DNA from: Nitratireductor pacificus pht-3B
Lineage (GTDB): Bacteria > Pseudomonadota > Alphaproteobacteria > Rhizobiales > Rhizobiaceae
DNA length: 64,000 nucleotides
Reading direction: 5' to 3'
Assembly: GCF_000300335.1 (NCBI RefSeq)
Contig: NZ_AMRM01000021.1
Span: 1-64,000 of the forward strand
The notes below the pieces were generated by a model that had not been told where the DNA came from, made no database searches, and saw only the letters and a list, made by a program, of their open reading frames with translations. Positions 36,664 to 45,402 of this stretch are shown here, piece after piece. How positions within the stretch are numbered: position 1 is the first letter of the stretch; every line of letters starts with the position of its first letter. A program made the position numbers and the translations under genes.

Positions 36664-37122
36664 ATGACGCAACGGAATGTTCTCTTTCTCGAGGAGTTTC
36701 TGCCCTACCGGCTGAGCCGGCTGAGTGATGCGATCAGCCGCGATTTCTCGCAGGCCTATCGCGCGCGCCTCGGCCTCACCCGCCCGGAATGGCGCACACT
36801 CGCCACCATCGGACAGTACGGGACGATGACGGCGACGGAGATCGGCGCGCATTCCTCGATGCACAAGACGAAGGTCAGCCGCGCCGTCGCCTCGCTCGAG
36901 GTCCGGCGCTGGATCACGCGGGTGCCGGACGCCCGCGACCGCCGCGTGGAGCGGCTTTCGCTGAGCAAGGTCGGCCAGAAGGCCTATGAGGACATGGTGC
37001 CCGTGGCGCGCGCCTTCGAGGCCGAGATGCTCGAGCGGATGAGCGCGGCGGAGCGCGAGGCGCTGCTGGCCGGGCTCGCCGCGCTCGAGCGGACGGCGCT
37101 CTCCGGGCCGGACGGGGCCTGA
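36664..37122 (+). CDS. MarR-family transcriptional regulator
   Basis: This 152-aa winged-helix regulator (MTATEIGAHSSMHKTKVSRAVASLEVRRWI with the wing DARDRRVERLSLS) is divergent from hmgA and most likely represses the homogentisate operon, with homogentisate or a related aromatic acid as ligand. A GTG at 36646 would add six residues; the ATG at 36664 is preferred by family length. The divergent region has two GTAAC direct repeats (36601 and 36616). Confidence 0.87.
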   Translation: MTQRNVLFLEEFLPYRLSRLSDAISRDFSQAYRARLGLTRPEWRTLATIGQYGTMTATEIGAHSSMHKTKVSRAVASLEVRRWITRVPDARDRRVERLSLSKVGQKAYEDMVPVARAFEAEMLERMSAAEREALLAGLAALERTALSGPDGA

Positions 37123-37123
37123 C

Positions 37124-38158
37124 CTACCAGCTCATCACCACCTTGCCCGCCTCGCCGTTCTTGATCGCCGCGAAGCCGTCGCGGAAGTCGTCCGCCTTGA
37201 TGCGGTGGGTGATCAGGTCGGAGACGTCGAGCCTGCCCTGCACCAAGGCGATCATCTTGTACCAGGTCTCGAACATCTCGCGTCCGTAGATGCCCTTCAG
37301 GTGCAGCATCTTGAAGATGACCTTGTTCCAGTCGATCTCGAAGCCGGTCGGCGCGATGCCCAGGATGGCGATCTTGCCGCCATTGTTCATGGCGTCGATC
37401 ATGTCGCGGAAGGCGGGTGCGGCGCCCGACATCTCCAGCCCGACGTCGAAGCCCTCGGTCATGCCGAGCTGGCGCATCACCTCGGGCAGCTTCTCCTCGG
37501 CGGCGTTGACCGTGTGCTGGACGCCCAGCTTGCGGGCGAGTTCCAGCCGGCCGGGATTGATGTCGGTGATGACCACCTTGCGCGCGCCGACGCACTGCGC
37601 CACCAGCGCCCCCATGATGCCGATCGGGCCGGCACCCGTCACCAGCACGTCCTCGCCCACGAGGTCGAAGGACAGCGCCGTGTGGACGGCGTTGCCGAGC
37701 GGGTCGAAGATCGCCGCGATCGTGTCGGGGATGTTGTCGGGGATCGGCACCACATTGTGCTGCGGCAATGACAGATACTCGGCGAAGGCGCCCGGACGGT
37801 GGACGCCGACGCCCAGCGTGTTGCGACACAGATGGCCGCGCCCGGCGCGGCAGTTGCGGCAGTGGCCGCAGACGATGTGCCCCTCGCCGGCAACGCGCTG
37901 GCCCACCTGATACTCGGTCACGGCGTCGCCCACCTCGGCGACGACGCCGACGAACTCATGGCCGACGACCATGGGCACAGGCACGGTCTTGCTCGCCCAC
38001 TCGTCCCAGTTCCAGATATGCACGTCGGTGCCGCAGATGGCGGTCTTGCGGACCTTGATCAGCACGTCGTTCGGGCCGATCTCCGGCACCGGCACGCGCT
38101 CCATCCACAGGCCCTCCTCGGGTCTGGACTTCACGAGCGCCTTCATCATGTTGGACAT
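37124..38158 (-). CDS. tdh: L-threonine 3-dehydrogenase
   Basis: This 344-aa zinc medium-chain dehydrogenase oxidises L-threonine to 2-amino-3-ketobutyrate. The catalytic zinc region is [14 protein letters not shown] with GHEFVG. The structural zinc cysteines are in [15 protein letters not shown], and the NAD-binding turn is [15 protein letters not shown]. The HIWNWDEWA run is diagnostic for Tdh. It follows kbl on the same strand, separated by a palindromic repeat. Confidence 0.96.
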   Translation of the reverse strand: MSNMMKALVKSRPEEGLWMERVPVPEIGPNDVLIKVRKTAICGTDVHIWNWDEWASKTVPVPMVVGHEFVGVVAEVGDAVTEYQVGQRVAGEGHIVCGHCRNCRAGRGHLCRNTLGVGVHRPGAFAEYLSLPQHNVVPIPDNIPDTIAAIFDPLGNAVHTALSFDLVGEDVLVTGAGPIGIMGALVAQCVGARKVVITDINPGRLELARKLGVQHTVNAAEEKLPEVMRQLGMTEGFDVGLEMSGAAPAFRDMIDAMNNGGKIAILGIAPTGFEIDWNKVIFKMLHLKGIYGREMFETWYKMIALVQGRLDVSDLITHRIKADDFRDGFAAIKNGEAGKVVMSW

Positions 38159-38194
38159 GGCTGGAGCCTTTTCGGTGTGGTTCGCACGAGATTA

Positions 38195-38348
38195 CCCCCC
38201 TCTGGCCTACCGGCCATCTCCCCCTCAAGGGGGGAGATCAGGTGGTGGAACTGGCTTCGCGAATCGCCAACATACACGGGGAGGCGATGCATTCTTGCCA
38301 GCCAATCTCCCCCCTTGTGGGGGAGATGGCCGGCAGGCCAGAGGGGGG
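38195..38348. repeat. Intergenic palindromic repeat between kbl and tdh (R3)
   Basis: Two arms of about 45 bp (38195-38239 and 38304-38348) are near-perfect inverted complements. Each has CCCCCTCTGGCC, GGCCATCTCCCC and an inner CTCCCCC/GGGGGAG hairpin. The transcript would fold into a very long cruciform-like structure between the two cotranscribed genes. Confidence 0.8.
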
Positions 38349-38366
38349 TGCGCACGGCAAAAACGC

Positions 38367-39554
38367 TCACGCCACCACCCCCAATTCCCGCCCCACCTTC
38401 CCGAACGCCTCCACCGCGCGGTCGATGTCGACCGTCGAATGGGCCGCCGACATCTGTGTGCGGATACGCGCGGCGCCCTTCGGCACCACCGGGAAGGAAA
38501 AGCCGATCACGTAGATGCCCTCCTCCAGCAGCCGCGCCGCCATCTTCTCGGCCAGCGCCGCGTCGCCCAGCATCACCGGGATGATCGGATGGTCGGCGCC
38601 GGCGAGCGCGAACCCCTGCTTCTCCATCCCGGCGCGGAAACGCGCGGCGTTGTCGTAGAGTTTTTGGCGCAGGCCCGCACCGCCCGCCACCATGTCGAAC
38701 ACCTTGAGCGATGCCGCCGCGATGACCGGCGCCAGCGTGTTCGAGAACAGATAGGGCCGCGAGCGCTGGCGCAGCCAGTCGACCACCTCGGCCCGCGCGC
38801 AGGTATAGCCGCCGGAGGCGCCGCCCAGCGCCTTGCCGAGCGTGCCCGTCATGATATCGACGCGGCCCTCGACGCCGCAATGTTCCGGCGTGCCGCGACC
38901 GTTCCCGCCGACGAAGCCGACCGCGTGGCTGTCGTCCACCATCACCATCGCGTCGTAGCGCTCCGCCAGGTCGCAGATGCCGGCGAGGTTGGCGATCACG
39001 CCGTCCATGGAAAACACGCCGTCCGTGGCGATCAGCCGGAAGCGCGCGCCCTCGGCCCGCTTCAGGCATTCCTCCAGTTCGCCCATATCGTTGTTGGCGT
39101 AGCGGTGGCGCTCGGCCTTCGAGAGCCGCACCCCGTCGATGATCGAGGCGTGGTTCAGCGCGTCGGAGATGATCGCGTCCTCCGGCCCGAGCAGCGTCTC
39201 GAACAGGCCGGCATTGGCGTCGAAGCAGGAGGAATAGAGGATCGTGTCCTCGAAGCCGAGGAAGCCGGAGATCTTCGCTTCCAGTTCCTTGTGCTCCTCC
39301 TGCGTGCCGCAGATGAAGCGCACCGAGGCCATGCCGTAGCCGTAGCGGTCGAGCGCCGCCTTGCCCGCCTCGCGCAATTCCTCGTTATCGGCAAGGCCCA
39401 GATAATTGTTGGCGCAGAAGTTCAGCACCGTCCGCCCGCCGCTGTCGATCCTGGCCGACTGCATGGAGGTGATGACCCGCTCGCGCTTGTAGAGCCCGGC
39501 GTCCTTCAGGCCTTCCAGTTCGCTTCGCAGATGGGTGAGGAAAGCGTCGGACAT
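38367..39554 (-). CDS. kbl: Glycine C-acetyltransferase (2-amino-3-ketobutyrate CoA ligase)
   Basis: This 395-aa alpha-oxoamine synthase cleaves 2-amino-3-ketobutyrate with CoA to glycine and acetyl-CoA, completing threonine degradation with Tdh. The PLP-Asp region is [22 protein letters not shown] and the Schiff-base lysine is in [17 protein letters not shown]. Length and N-terminus ([20 protein letters not shown]) are typical. It is upstream of tdh. Confidence 0.96.
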   Translation of the reverse strand: MSDAFLTHLRSELEGLKDAGLYKRERVITSMQSARIDSGGRTVLNFCANNYLGLADNEELREAGKAALDRYGYGMASVRFICGTQEEHKELEAKISGFLGFEDTILYSSCFDANAGLFETLLGPEDAIISDALNHASIIDGVRLSKAERHRYANNDMGELEECLKRAEGARFRLIATDGVFSMDGVIANLAGICDLAERYDAMVMVDDSHAVGFVGGNGRGTPEHCGVEGRVDIMTGTLGKALGGASGGYTCARAEVVDWLRQRSRPYLFSNTLAPVIAAASLKVFDMVAGGAGLRQKLYDNAARFRAGMEKQGFALAGADHPIIPVMLGDAALAEKMAARLLEEGIYVIGFSFPVVPKGAARIRTQMSAAHSTVDIDRAVEAFGKVGRELGVVA

Positions 39555-40028
39555 GAAGGCCTCGCTCTGGTGTGGGAGGGACTGGCGTTCCCTCCTCTAC
39601 TACAGAGTGCCACCGCTTTCGACCACCGACAATTCTGCATTGCTTGCCGGTGCCGGTGCTCGCCCCTCACCCTTACCCTACCGGGGTCGAGCCACGGGTC
39701 TCGACCCGTCCTTCGGACCCCCACAAGCGGCAGGGCAATCGCATATGAATTTTGTTGCAGGCTGCGCCTGCGACCCCCACCCTCGATCCCTCCCCTCAAG
39801 GGGGAGGGAAGGAAGACGCCGCGCTCGATGATCCCCCTCCCCCTTGAGGGGAGGGGTAAGGGGTGGGGGTACCGCGCCGCCATATGCGATTGCCCTGCCG
39901 CGAGCGGGGAGAAGGTGCCGGCAGGCGGATGAGGGGCGAGCGCCACCCCGTCAAGCAACAAAAAAGGGGCCGGCACCGCAAGCGCCCGCCCCTTTCGAAC
40001 TCTCCGCGCAGAATACGCGTACCAGCGC
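39555..40028. other. Intergenic region between gcdH and kbl, mostly repeat
   Basis: This 474-bp stretch carries no supported gene. About 284 bp of it is the R4 mosaic repeat. The rest is GC-rich sequence that should include the kbl promoter near 39555-39650. Confidence 0.6.
39658..39941. repeat. Nested intergenic mosaic repeat (R4)
   Basis: Nested inverted repeats are visible: outer GCTCGCCCCTCA (39658) with its complement at 39930-39941; a perfect 21-bp pair at 39727-39747 and 39881-39901; and an inner CCCTCCCC/GGGGAGGG palindrome at about 39780-39865. The block 39683-39722 is the exact reverse complement of 47461-47500. The structure resembles rhizobial intergenic mosaic elements. Confidence 0.8.
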
Positions 40029-41252
40029 TCAGAAAAACGCCTGCAGCCCCGTCTGCGCGCGGCCGAGGATCAGCGCGTGGACGTCGTGCGTGCCCTCATA
40101 GGTGTTGACCGTCTCCAGGTTCTGCGCGTGGCGCATGACGTGGTATTCGATCTGGATGCCGTTGCCGCCATGCATGTCGCGGGCCTGGCGGGCGATGTCC
40201 AGCGCCTTGCCGCAATTGTTGCGCTTGACCAGCGAGATCATCTCCGGAGCCATCCGGCCCTCGTCGAACAGGCGGCCGACGCGCAGCGAACCCTGCAGGC
40301 CAAGCGCTATCTCCGTCTGCATGTCAGCGAGCTTCTTCTGGAAGAGCTGCGTCTGCGCCAGCGGCTTATCGAACTGCTTGCGGTCGAGGCCGTACTGCCG
40401 CGCCCGGTGCCAGCAGTCTTCCGCCGCGCCCATGGCGCCCCAGGAAATGCCGTAGCGCGCCCGGTTGAGGCAGCCGAACGGCCCGCCCAGCCCCTCGGCA
40501 TTGGGCAGCAGAGCGTCCTCGCCCACTTCCACGCCGTCCATCACGATCTCGCCGGTGATCGAGGCGCGCAGCGAGAGCTTGCCGCCGATCTTCGGCGCGG
40601 AAAGGCCCTTCATGCCCTTCTCCAGCACGAAGCCGCGGATCTTGCCGCCATGCGCCGCCGACTTCGCCCAGACGACGAACACATCGGCGATAGGCGAATT
40701 GGAGATCCACATCTTCGAGCCGGTCAGCCGGTAGCCGCCATCGGTCTTGTCGGCGCGCGTCTTCATGCCGCCCGGATCGGAGCCGGCGTCCGGCTCGGTC
40801 AGGCCGAAGCAGCCGATATATTCACCCGATGCCAGCTTCGGCAGGAACTTCTTCCGCTGCTCCTCGGAGCCGTAGGCGTAGATCGGGTGCATCACCAGCG
40901 AGGACTGCACGCTCATCATCGAACGGTAGCCCGAATCGACGCGCTCCACCTCGCGCGCCACCAGCCCGTAGGACACATAGCCGGCGCCGACGCCGCCATA
41001 TTCCTCGGGGATCGTCACGCCGAGCAGCCCGGCCGCGCCCATCTCGCGGAAGATCGACGGGTCGGTCTCCTCGTTCATATAGGCGTGCTCGATGCGGGGG
41101 CTGAGCTTGTCGGCGGCAAAGGCGGCCGCCGCGTCGCGGATCATGCGCTCCTCGTCGGAGAGCTGGTCCTCCATGAGGAACGGATCGTCCCAGACGAAGC
41201 TCGACCTGGAGGATTTCGACGCGGATCTGGCCTGTGCTGCTTCCATGTTCAT
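40029..41252 (-). CDS. gcdH: Glutaryl-CoA dehydrogenase
   Basis: This 407-aa acyl-CoA dehydrogenase decarboxylates glutaryl-CoA to crotonyl-CoA in lysine and tryptophan degradation. FAD-binding segments are [21 protein letters not shown] and [17 protein letters not shown]. The catalytic Glu is in the C-terminal [18 protein letters not shown], which is diagnostic of GcdH over other acyl-CoA dehydrogenases. The gene appears monocistronic. Confidence 0.92.
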   Translation of the reverse strand: MNMEAAQARSASKSSRSSFVWDDPFLMEDQLSDEERMIRDAAAAFAADKLSPRIEHAYMNEETDPSIFREMGAAGLLGVTIPEEYGGVGAGYVSYGLVAREVERVDSGYRSMMSVQSSLVMHPIYAYGSEEQRKKFLPKLASGEYIGCFGLTEPDAGSDPGGMKTRADKTDGGYRLTGSKMWISNSPIADVFVVWAKSAAHGGKIRGFVLEKGMKGLSAPKIGGKLSLRASITGEIVMDGVEVGEDALLPNAEGLGGPFGCLNRARYGISWGAMGAAEDCWHRARQYGLDRKQFDKPLAQTQLFQKKLADMQTEIALGLQGSLRVGRLFDEGRMAPEMISLVKRNNCGKALDIARQARDMHGGNGIQIEYHVMRHAQNLETVNTYEGTHDVHALILGRAQTGLQAFF

Positions 41253-41522
41253 TGATGCCTTCCTGATGCGGTTGCGCTCTGTCGACGCCTGACGGGAGCA
41301 TACAGCATCCTAACGGAAAATACTTCAAGCTTAAAATGATTTTTTGGAAGAGGATGGTGCCGGGAAGGGATGGATTGGGGGGGGCGCGGGTTTCGAATTG
41401 GCGCCTTGCGCGCGCATGTTGCGACCATTCACGACGCTTTGGCAATTTGGAGAAAGTCGTTTCGGTTTGGTCAATCAGCGCCCGTGAAGGCGTGGAACCC
41501 GGACAGTCCTGACCCTGGACAT

Positions 41523-42242
41523 CTATTTCCGCTCTTCCAGCAGTTCGGAAACCGTCACGAACGTGAAGCCACGCTCGCGCAGCCCGGCCACGACAAGAGG
41601 CAGCGCTTCGCGCGAGGTTGCGCGGCTTTCATACATGACATGCATCAGGACGATTGAGCCGCTGCGCGCCCTGTCCACGACATGCGCGACGAATGCGTCC
41701 AGGTCGTCTGCAACTTCCGGATAGGTTTCCGGCTCGACATCCCAGGTCACCGTCGTTCGCCCGGTAGACGAGAGGTACCAGGGCAGCCCGAACAGCTTCT
41801 TGCCGTAGGGCGGGCGAAAATGAAGCGGTTTCTCATAGCCGATAGTGCGAATGGCCGCGTCGGTCTTTTCGATCTCGCTGCGGTATGTAGCGTAGCTTTT
41901 CATCACCATGCGGGGATGCGAGTAGCTGTGATTTCCGAGTTCATGGCCAGCCGCAACGATCGCGCGTGTTTCCGCCGGGTTCTCGGTCACCTCCCTGCCG
42001 GTAACAAAGAACGTCGCTTTCACGTCGAGGTCATCGAGAATTCCAAGCACTTCGTTCGTGAAACGAGCCGTGGGACCGTCATCGAATGTCAACGCGATGA
42101 CCGGCCTGCCCGTCTCCACCCGCGCCACCAGATCGCCGAAGGCCTGATAGGTCCTTGAGCTGCTGAGCTTGTAGAGGCCGAAGACGATGGCGAGAACCAG
42201 TGCCAGCGAAACCGAGGAGATGAGAAGACGACGAGACAACAA
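41523..42242 (-). CDS. Polysaccharide deacetylase family protein
   Basis: This 239-aa carbohydrate esterase family 4 protein has an N-terminal signal anchor (about residues 8-27, SSVSLALVLAIVFGLYKL). The NodB-homology motifs are all visible: TFDDGPT, the metal-binding HELGNHSYSHP, and RPPYGKK. It would act in the periplasm on N- or O-acetylated glycans. A role in envelope or exopolysaccharide remodelling is likely; the substrate is not known. Confidence 0.88.
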   Translation of the reverse strand: MLSRRLLISSVSLALVLAIVFGLYKLSSSRTYQAFGDLVARVETGRPVIALTFDDGPTARFTNEVLGILDDLDVKATFFVTGREVTENPAETRAIVAAGHELGNHSYSHPRMVMKSYATYRSEIEKTDAAIRTIGYEKPLHFRPPYGKKLFGLPWYLSSTGRTTVTWDVEPETYPEVADDLDAFVAHVVDRARSGSIVLMHVMYESRATSREALPLVVAGLRERGFTFVTVSELLEERK

Positions 42243-42429
42243 TGCTTGGATCCCTCTTGCTGCGAAGGGCGTACATTGAAGACGGGCATGGCAGAAGTGT
42301 GTTTGTGTTCCCTACGCCCCGAACCTCGGGATTCGGGCACGACAGCGATTGCCTTCGATGTCCGGACTGGAGGCTTCAGCCAGACGGCGGCTCCGCCTCT
42401 TCAGCCTACGGCCCCTTCTCGCATCCTCC

Positions 42430-42795
42430 CTACCCGGAATCAGGCCCCAGAAGCGGCATCACGTCGACGCTATCGCACGGGAAGATCGTGAAGTGCGGAT
42501 GGTTTTCGAACAGCCGCGCCGCGGCCTCGTGCGAGGGCGCGCGCACGACGACGAAGACGGTCAGCTCGTTGACCACGTCGCTCACGCCGTCCGGCGAGGT
42601 GCGCTTGGTCGGGCCGAGCGGCCCGCCCTCATAGACGATCACGTCCCTGTGCGCCGCGTCCCAGGCCTTCAGGGCGGCCAGCCCTTCCGCGTCCCTCGCC
42701 CGCCGCTCCTCCTCGCTCATCGCGTACCAGGCCTGCCAGCGCGGGCTGGACTTGTTGCTGGTGAAAACGGCGAGATAGATGTCTTTCGCACCCAT
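42430..42795 (-). CDS. YCII-related domain protein
   Basis: This 121-aa protein resembles the YCII/DGPF-type small ferredoxin-like fold (AVFTSNKSSPRWQAWYAMSEEERRARDAEGLAALKAWDAAH, then the strand TVFVVVRAPSHEAAARLFENHPHF). Members are small enzymes or partners of ECF sigma factors. No sigma factor is adjacent. Function is unknown. Confidence 0.75.
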   Translation of the reverse strand: MGAKDIYLAVFTSNKSSPRWQAWYAMSEEERRARDAEGLAALKAWDAAHRDVIVYEGGPLGPTKRTSPDGVSDVVNELTVFVVVRAPSHEAAARLFENHPHFTIFPCDSVDVMPLLGPDSG

Positions 42796-43042
42796 GGGCT
42801 GTCTCCGGCTCTCCTGCTTCAGTATGGAGCCGCCGCGGGCGTCCGTAAATGCCGGCCGGGTGCGGCCCTGCGGGCGAGCCTGTCTTGCCGGATCGCCTCT
42901 CCGGCTGCCCGAACCGGCAGCCCGAACGGGGAGAACCGCCCGCCCCGGACCCGCCGCGACGCCTTGCGTTGCGGGCTTGCGCGCATTTTTCTGCCGCGTC
43001 TTTCTCCCCGCCCTTCCGGCCTTTGCTATCCTTCCCCCATCG

Positions 43043-43050
43043 CCCTTACG
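43043..43050. repeat. Target site duplication, left copy
   Basis: CCCTTACG directly abuts the left terminal inverted repeat and is repeated exactly at 47032-47039. An 8-bp duplication is the known signature of IS1595-family insertion. Confidence 0.92.
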
Positions 43051-43075
43051 CGGCCTTATGTAGCAAAGGCACCAA
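43051..43075 (+). repeat. Left terminal inverted repeat
   Basis: It begins CGGCCTTATGTAGCAAAGGC and matches the reverse complement of 47007-47031 at 24 of 25 positions. Confidence 0.92.
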
Positions 43076-43159
43076 GCCTTCGTTGCATTTGAGCCTGTCC
43101 TAAAGGAGGACCGCGCTATGCGCGCGTGGAAATGGTTACTGTCGCTGCTCGCCGTTGCG

Positions 43160-44152
43160 TTAGTTACTTTTTTTAATTCGGTGGTAAGTACGCAAATCGC
43201 CGCCGCTGCGGGCGCGGAGGGTTATCGTTTGAGACAGCCTATCGTTGTCCTTATGCGACGCGACGTAGATAAACTCCGTCTCACTTTCGTCGTCAAACAC
43301 GTCTCCGTACCTTATACGCCCGTACACGAACAATCGGGTCTTTGGGTCTCCGGTTCCGAACTGTCTGAGAACGGCTTTGAAATTGTGTGGTGTGATATCC
43401 AGCCGTTCCGTCCCCGGGGGCAGAGACCACCACTTTCTTCCCCGGATAGGAAGATCTCGCCAAGTCCCCTCATTAATATCCTCATTGTTTCCGATTGCTA
43501 TCGCGCCCGCTTCCACAACAATCCAGCGAGCCGGCGTTTGTCCATAGCTTATGTGGCCAAAAGTTACCCAGCCTCTATTATTTCTGTCGTCACCAATCTT
43601 CCGGTATTCCTTATCTGGCAGAACAATGAATCTGCCATCGGTGTATTTGACGAAGGCCCCACCCAGGGTGACGTATGGTCTGAGTTGCGCTTCGCCAAGA
43701 CGCTGCGTGATCGAAACCGTCTTTTCAGCGGCTCGCGTCCCAGCGAGAGCGGCAGCGGTCGTCGCACGGGCTTCACGAAGGGTAAGAGCAACATAAATCA
43801 CACCGATTCCGGTGACGGTGACACTCACCCACGTGGCCCACAACATACCCTCGGCCCAATCCGCCATCTCCCGTTGAGCGTTCAAATCCTGCTCGGCGCG
43901 TTGCTCGCTCCGGGCGGGTGTTTTGTAGCGGCTAAAGCATTGTTTGATTTCAGCAACCGTGATCAGCCGCAGGCATTGCTCTTGGGCCTCATAGGCGGCG
44001 GAATATGTGGCGTTCTGGGACTCGCGATATTGATCGGAGGATTGGTGGCCTTTTGAAAAAAGGACCGTCCAACTAGTAAACGCAACAAATGTCAGTCCAA
44101 TCGCGACAACTATCCAAGGTGCAAAGTCTGCGTACCGATTGCGCTTAGACAT
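43160..44152 (-). CDS. Passenger gene: hypothetical two-helix membrane protein
   Basis: I do not recognise a named family for this 330-aa protein. It has a transmembrane helix at about residues 12-32 (PWIVVAIGLTFVAFTSWTVL), a polar stretch with several Gln/Glu residues, a second helix near 95-118 (LWATWVSVTVTGIGVIYVAL), and a soluble C-terminal domain of about 200 residues with many aromatics (WIVVEAGAIAIGNNED; RLFVYGRIRYGDVFDDESETEF). It overlaps the DUF6471 gene by 43 bp in another frame. An open frame on the opposite strand (43118-44056) is treated as a shadow. Confidence 0.75.
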   Translation of the reverse strand: MSKRNRYADFAPWIVVAIGLTFVAFTSWTVLFSKGHQSSDQYRESQNATYSAAYEAQEQCLRLITVAEIKQCFSRYKTPARSEQRAEQDLNAQREMADWAEGMLWATWVSVTVTGIGVIYVALTLREARATTAAALAGTRAAEKTVSITQRLGEAQLRPYVTLGGAFVKYTDGRFIVLPDKEYRKIGDDRNNRGWVTFGHISYGQTPARWIVVEAGAIAIGNNEDINEGTWRDLPIRGRKWWSLPPGTERLDITPHNFKAVLRQFGTGDPKTRLFVYGRIRYGDVFDDESETEFIYVASHKDNDRLSQTITLRARSGGDLRTYHRIKKSN

Positions 44153-44334
44153 TGAAGGAAAAAAGCCGCCGTGAATTTACCCCGAGACAGCTTATTACGG
44201 ATATTCACTTCCTTTTCGTCAACTCCTAATTGCGCCAGCTTTTCGACAAGCTGCGCATAAGTCACGCCTTTGCGCTTCAATTCGGCTTTCAGGAGGTTTG
44301 CCGCCAGAGCTTCGTAATCCGTCTTTTCAGCCAT
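44110..44334 (-). CDS. Passenger gene: DUF6471 small helical protein
   Basis: This 74-aa protein (AANLLKAELKRKGVTYAQLVEKLAQLGV ... RNKLSRGKFTAAFFLQCLSAIG) fits DUF6471, a helix-turn-helix-like small family often found on mobile DNA. It is the first gene leftward of the transposase promoter region and may be a DNA-binding repressor. Two palindromes lie directly upstream of its start. DNA binding is inferred from size and pattern. Confidence 0.75.
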   Translation of the reverse strand: MAEKTDYEALAANLLKAELKRKGVTYAQLVEKLAQLGVDEKEVNIRNKLSRGKFTAAFFLQCLSAIGTQTLHLG

Positions 44335-44357
44335 ACGTATCGCCCTCGCAGGAAAAA

Positions 44358-44373
44358 GTATCGTTTTCGATAC
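44358..44373. promoter_or_regulatory. Palindrome 1 in the element's divergent promoter
   Basis: GTATCG-TTTT-CGATAC is a perfect 6-4-6 inverted repeat 23 bp before the DUF6471 start. It may be an operator for that gene. Confidence 0.5.
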
Positions 44374-44389
44374 ATATGCCCTTGTGCTC

Positions 44390-44405
44390 AGTACGTCAAC
44401 GTACT
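44390..44405. promoter_or_regulatory. Palindrome 2 in the element's divergent promoter
   Basis: AGTACGT-CA-ACGTACT is a perfect 7-2-7 inverted repeat 34 bp before the transposase ATG. It overlaps an AT-rich run (TATATTCATTACATAA) that could hold a -10 element, so binding there could repress transposase. Confidence 0.5.
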
Positions 44406-44439
44406 ATATTCATTACATAAGTAATAGAAACGATGACAA

Positions 44440-45402
44440 ATGGCACAGCACTTTCTCCTTTCAGCTCAAGCCCGCACTCTCTCGCTGAAAGCAATCTACA
44501 AGGGTGGCGAGGAAAAGGCCTATGAGACCTTCCGCAAGCTGCGCTGGAGCGAGACCCAGGGCGAGCCGATTTGCCCGAAGTGCGGTTGCCTCGACCATTA
44601 CGAGATTCCCACGCGTCGCAAATTCAAGTGTGCGGTCTGCCATGCTCAATTCAGCGTTACCAGCGGCACGATGTTCGCCTCGCGCAAGCTGCCCTTCACG
44701 GACCTGCTGGCGGCGATCTGCCTATTCGTCAATGGCGCTAAGGGCATGTCGGCGGTCCAGTTCAGCCGCGATCTGGACGTGCAGTACAAGACCGCCTTCG
44801 TTCTGGCGCACAAGCTGCGCGAGGCGCTTGCTGCCGAGACCGTCATGGAAATGCTGGACGGCGAAGTTGAGATCGACGGTGCATACTTCGGTGGTCACGT
44901 CCGCCCGGAGAACCGCAAGGAAGACCGCATTGACCGCCGCAAGAAGGTCAACCAGTCCGACCGCCGTCGCGTTGTGGTCGCCCTTCGCCAGCGTGGCGGG
45001 CGCACCCTGTCATTTGTGCGGCAGAGCGAAGCCGATGGCGTTGAAATCGCCCGCGCCCGCATGGTGGCCAACGCCAAGCTGTTTGCTGACGAGGCGACCC
45101 ATTGGGATGCGCTGGAAATTCAGTTTGAAACCGACCGCATCAATCACAGCGAAGCCTATAGCGACTTCAACGGCAAGCACACGAATTGGGTTGAAAGCTA
45201 CTTCTCGCGCCTGCGCCGCATGGTCGGCGGTCAGCACCACCATGTTTCGCACAAGTATCTGTATCAGTACGCGAACCATGCCGCATGGCTGGAGGATCAC
45301 CGTCGCCGCTCAAATGGCGCGAATGCCTTCGCCCTGCTTGGTGGCGCGCTCAATCATCCGGTTTCGCGTGTATGGGCAGGATACTGGCAGCGCGCTAGCT
45401 AG
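44440..45402 (+). CDS. IS1595-family transposase (ISXO2-like)
   Basis: This 320-aa transposase has an N-terminal zinc ribbon with C45, C48, C64 and C67, a short helical linker (about 85-130) and a DDE-type catalytic domain. Acidic residues likely to be catalytic are D146 (VEIDGAYFGG), D217 (LFADEATHW) and E252 (NWVESYFSRLRR). Frame and domains are intact. It is the only plus-strand gene in the element and ends 8 bp inside the 3' end of the convergent candidate toxin gene. Confidence 0.93.
   Translation: MAQHFLLSAQARTLSLKAIYKGGEEKAYETFRKLRWSETQGEPICPKCGCLDHYEIPTRRKFKCAVCHAQFSVTSGTMFASRKLPFTDLLAAICLFVNGAKGMSAVQFSRDLDVQYKTAFVLAHKLREALAAETVMEMLDGEVEIDGAYFGGHVRPENRKEDRIDRRKKVNQSDRRRVVVALRQRGGRTLSFVRQSEADGVEIARARMVANAKLFADEATHWDALEIQFETDRINHSEAYSDFNGKHTNWVESYFSRLRRMVGGQHHHVSHKYLYQYANHAAWLEDHRRRSNGANAFALLGGALNHPVSRVWAGYWQRAS

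Noticed and set aside
37971-39932. 653-codon plus-strand frame across tdh, kbl and the repeats
   Set aside because: It crosses two clear genes and a palindromic repeat, so it cannot be a real product.
41523-42242. Nodulation gene nodB
   Set aside because: The NodB-homology domain is general to CE4 deacetylases; no other nod gene is present and the protein has a signal anchor.
43118-44056. 312-codon plus-strand frame opposite the 330-aa passenger gene
   Set aside because: The start region is attractive (SD and hydrophobic N-terminus), but the body is antisense to the better-looking membrane protein. Kept as a finding, not as a gene.
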